In this document: in pieces, positions 62,626 through 64,000 of the stretch
Numbering within the stretch: position 1 is the stretch's first letter
Layout: the number at the start of each line of letters is the position of its first letter
NCBI GenBank assembly: GCA_030913385.1
Contig: CP133159.1
Location: forward strand, 3,556,584-3,620,583
From: Cytophagaceae bacterium ABcell3
GTDB taxonomy: Bacteria > Bacteroidota > Bacteroidia > Cytophagales > Cytophagaceae
DNA length: 64,000 bases
Direction: 5' to 3'
Position numbers and translations under genes: made by a program
Notes under the pieces: model-generated
What the model was told of the DNA's origin: nothing
What the model saw: the letters and a program-made list of their open reading frames with translations, nothing else
The model's database searches: none

Positions 62626-63510
62626 CTATCTGATTTTCCAGAAGCGCTCTACAAAAGCATCACTGGAATTATATAATACTTCTCGAATACTGGCCATATT
62701 TTCACCAAATAAAACAGGCCATTCTGTTTCATAAAAAGAGATGGCCTCCATTTTTGTATTAAATTGTTCTTCTGTATGCCCTATCTGAAATGGCACTAAA
62801 TTTACCCACGGCAGGTTGTTTTCAGTTTTACGCTCACATCTCAAATTGCGGATCTCCTGTTTATACTTTTCATTACTAAGGCCTTGGTCATTTTTATCAC
62901 CCATATAATTTTTAACGAAAGCAATCTCACAGTCAGAAAGTTGCTCAGGTATCATTTGGGAAGATATCATTTCTTTATCTTTTTCAGAAAATAAATATCC
63001 TAAATTTTGCAACCTAACATTTGACCAGCAAGGCACCAAAGCATAGGGTAAGTCCTCGTAATAGCAAATGGCTTCCCCAAAATGGGAGCAGTCTAAACTG
63101 GAAAGGAACAACTGATGGTGGTCAATATGGCCACCTACACCGAGAGGAAAATAAATTTGAGAAGGTTTGTATATTTCTATACAAGAAAGCACTGAATCCA
63201 ATAAACCTGCTACCTTTCCACATTTCAAATCATGATGGAATAAAATACTGGAAAAGCTGTTGTTTTGGGCATCCCGAAAAGGGGCATCAACAAAGTCTAA
63301 ATGAGCAAATTTACAACCTAAAAACTGTAGTGCTTTTATATCGTCTTTCTTTCTTTTTTCATAAAGCTCAGCCTGAGAATGCCTTCCGCAAGAAGTAAAA
63401 ATAGAAATTACTATCACCTCATTCCCTTCTGTAACCCAATGATTGATTGAGGAGCCACAGCTTAGTATGGCATCGTCCAGATGGGGCGAGAATATGAGGA
63501 TTGTCTGCAT
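62626..63510 (-). CDS. PIG-L family deacetylase
   Basis: 294 residues. The zinc-binding motif SPHLDDA (H10, D12, D13) at the very start and GGHIDHH (H128, H131) are the metal ligands of the PIG-L/LmbE family, which deacetylate N-acetylglucosamine-containing substrates (GlcNAc-PI, mycothiol and bacillithiol precursors, some antibiotics). It starts 3 bases after the glycosyltransferase stop. A glycosyltransferase followed by a deacetylase is the usual order for making a glucosaminyl conjugate, which supports a sugar-decorated product. Confidence 0.9.
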   Translation of the reverse strand: MQTILIFSPHLDDAILSCGSSINHWVTEGNEVIVISIFTSCGRHSQAELYEKRKKDDIKALQFLGCKFAHLDFVDAPFRDAQNNSFSSILFHHDLKCGKVAGLLDSVLSCIEIYKPSQIYFPLGVGGHIDHHQLFLSSLDCSHFGEAICYYEDLPYALVPCWSNVRLQNLGYLFSEKDKEMISSQMIPEQLSDCEIAFVKNYMGDKNDQGLSNEKYKQEIRNLRCERKTENNLPWVNLVPFQIGHTEEQFNTKMEAISFYETEWPVLFGENMASIREVLYNSSDAFVERFWKIR

Positions 63511-63513
63511 GTG

Positions 63514-64000
63514 TTAAACTAATGGCATCAAAGGTGTTCTGGAACAAAACAGCTTTTCAATTAATACTGCAGCTTCAAAAGGCCCTTGATGTCTGGCAAA
63601 AGAATCGGCTATCTTTAATGCGTTTTTTCTTTCTTCTGCATCATCCTCAAGAAGCATATGAAGACCCGCTCGAATGTCTTCTACAGTAGCTTTATATGTG
63701 TCAAAAATCTTTCCCGCTTTATTGTAGGCAACAAACTTAGCCTGTAAAAACTGGTCGTTACAAATGGGCAGGAGCGCTATGGGTTTACCATGAGCTAAAC
63801 ATTCCATAACAGAGTTGGCTCCACCATGACTAATCATTAGGTCGATATGAGGTAACAAACGTAACTGAGGAGCATATTCAACTGCAATGACATTTTCATT
63901 TAATGTTTTCACAAAAGGAGTATGCACTAACTCATTCATGGAAAATATTAATTGGACATCAGAACCCTGCATTGCCTGCTGCACCATTGCAAATAATTTG
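63514..64000 (-). CDS. MGT/UGT-type glycosyltransferase, N-terminus beyond the window
   Basis: The C-terminal ~160 residues are present and the frame stays open to the right edge. The nucleotide-sugar site is typical of the GT-B MGT/UGT group: YAPQLRLLPHIDLMISHGG and NSVMECLAHGKPIALLPICN with D and Q following. It would transfer a sugar from an NDP-sugar to a small acceptor. It is the first visible gene of the minus operon; more genes may lie to the right. Confidence 0.85.
   Translation of the reverse strand, partial: KLFAMVQQAMQGSDVQLIFSMNELVHTPFVKTLNENVIAVEYAPQLRLLPHIDLMISHGGANSVMECLAHGKPIALLPICNDQFLQAKFVAYNKAGKIFDTYKATVEDIRAGLHMLLEDDAEERKNALKIADSFARHQGPFEAAVLIEKLFCSRTPLMPLV

Overview
The window is chromosomal DNA of a member of the Bacteroidota, most likely of the order Cytophagales. 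Three things point there: proteins with C-terminal type IX secretion (T9SS) sorting domains, a split Bacteroidota-style class I lanthipeptide locus, and promoters of the Bacteroidota form TTG-N19/20-TAnnTTTG (seen at 23.85, 32.9 and 52.6 kb). There is no rRNA, tRNA or CRISPR array that I can see.

Layout. 1-7.6 kb: housekeeping and envelope genes (a large TPR protein cut by the window edge, holA, tyrS, a membrane protein of the family misnamed 'site-specific recombinase'). 7.6-17 kb: a decaying stretch in which two genes are each interrupted by a hairpin-rich, MITE-like element with a target duplication (8452-8832 in an alpha/beta hydrolase; 9410-9575 in an SRPBCC protein). Intact small-metabolism genes lie around them (phosphotransferase, IMPase-type phosphatase, MFS exporter, PaaI thioesterase, RidA). 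17.0-19.95 kb: arrays of a ~158-bp structured repeat around a GxxExxY gene.

20.2-37.6 kb: the most interesting region. A DUF4625-like lipoprotein and a ZnuD-like TonB receptor, a lanthipeptide precursor (23609-23800), LanC, a split LanB (glutamylation and elimination parts), an HlyD adaptor, a C39-peptidase ABC exporter, two T9SS proteins and a TolC-type channel are arranged around three copies of one palindrome, TGCAACANTGTTGCA. Each copy overlaps or abuts a core promoter. The 7-1-7 geometry is that of Fur-family sites, and the ZnuD-like receptor suggests Zur. I infer a metal (probably zinc)-controlled lanthipeptide regulon: precursor made, modified, cleaved at a GG site and exported, with a TonB receptor under the same control.

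37.66-54.5 kb: an accessory or defence region bracketed by further copies of the same repeat. It holds a small metallopeptidase with a membrane partner, a DUF6338 protein, a type I restriction-modification locus (hsdM frameshifted, hsdS, DUF1016 nuclease, hsdR), a KAP-family NTPase with a partner, and an XRE/ImmA plus PIN-domain pair with a self-overlapping promoter-operator.

54.6-64 kb: one tight eight-gene minus-strand operon, cut by the right edge: glycosyltransferase, PIG-L deacetylase, a chorismatase-like/radical SAM fusion, MoxR AAA+ ATPase, an unknown, a zinc-peptidase/VWA protein, an unknown, and a PaaK-like adenylate-forming enzyme. This looks like an undescribed biosynthetic or modification pathway. 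All function calls are by reading motifs; no database search was run.
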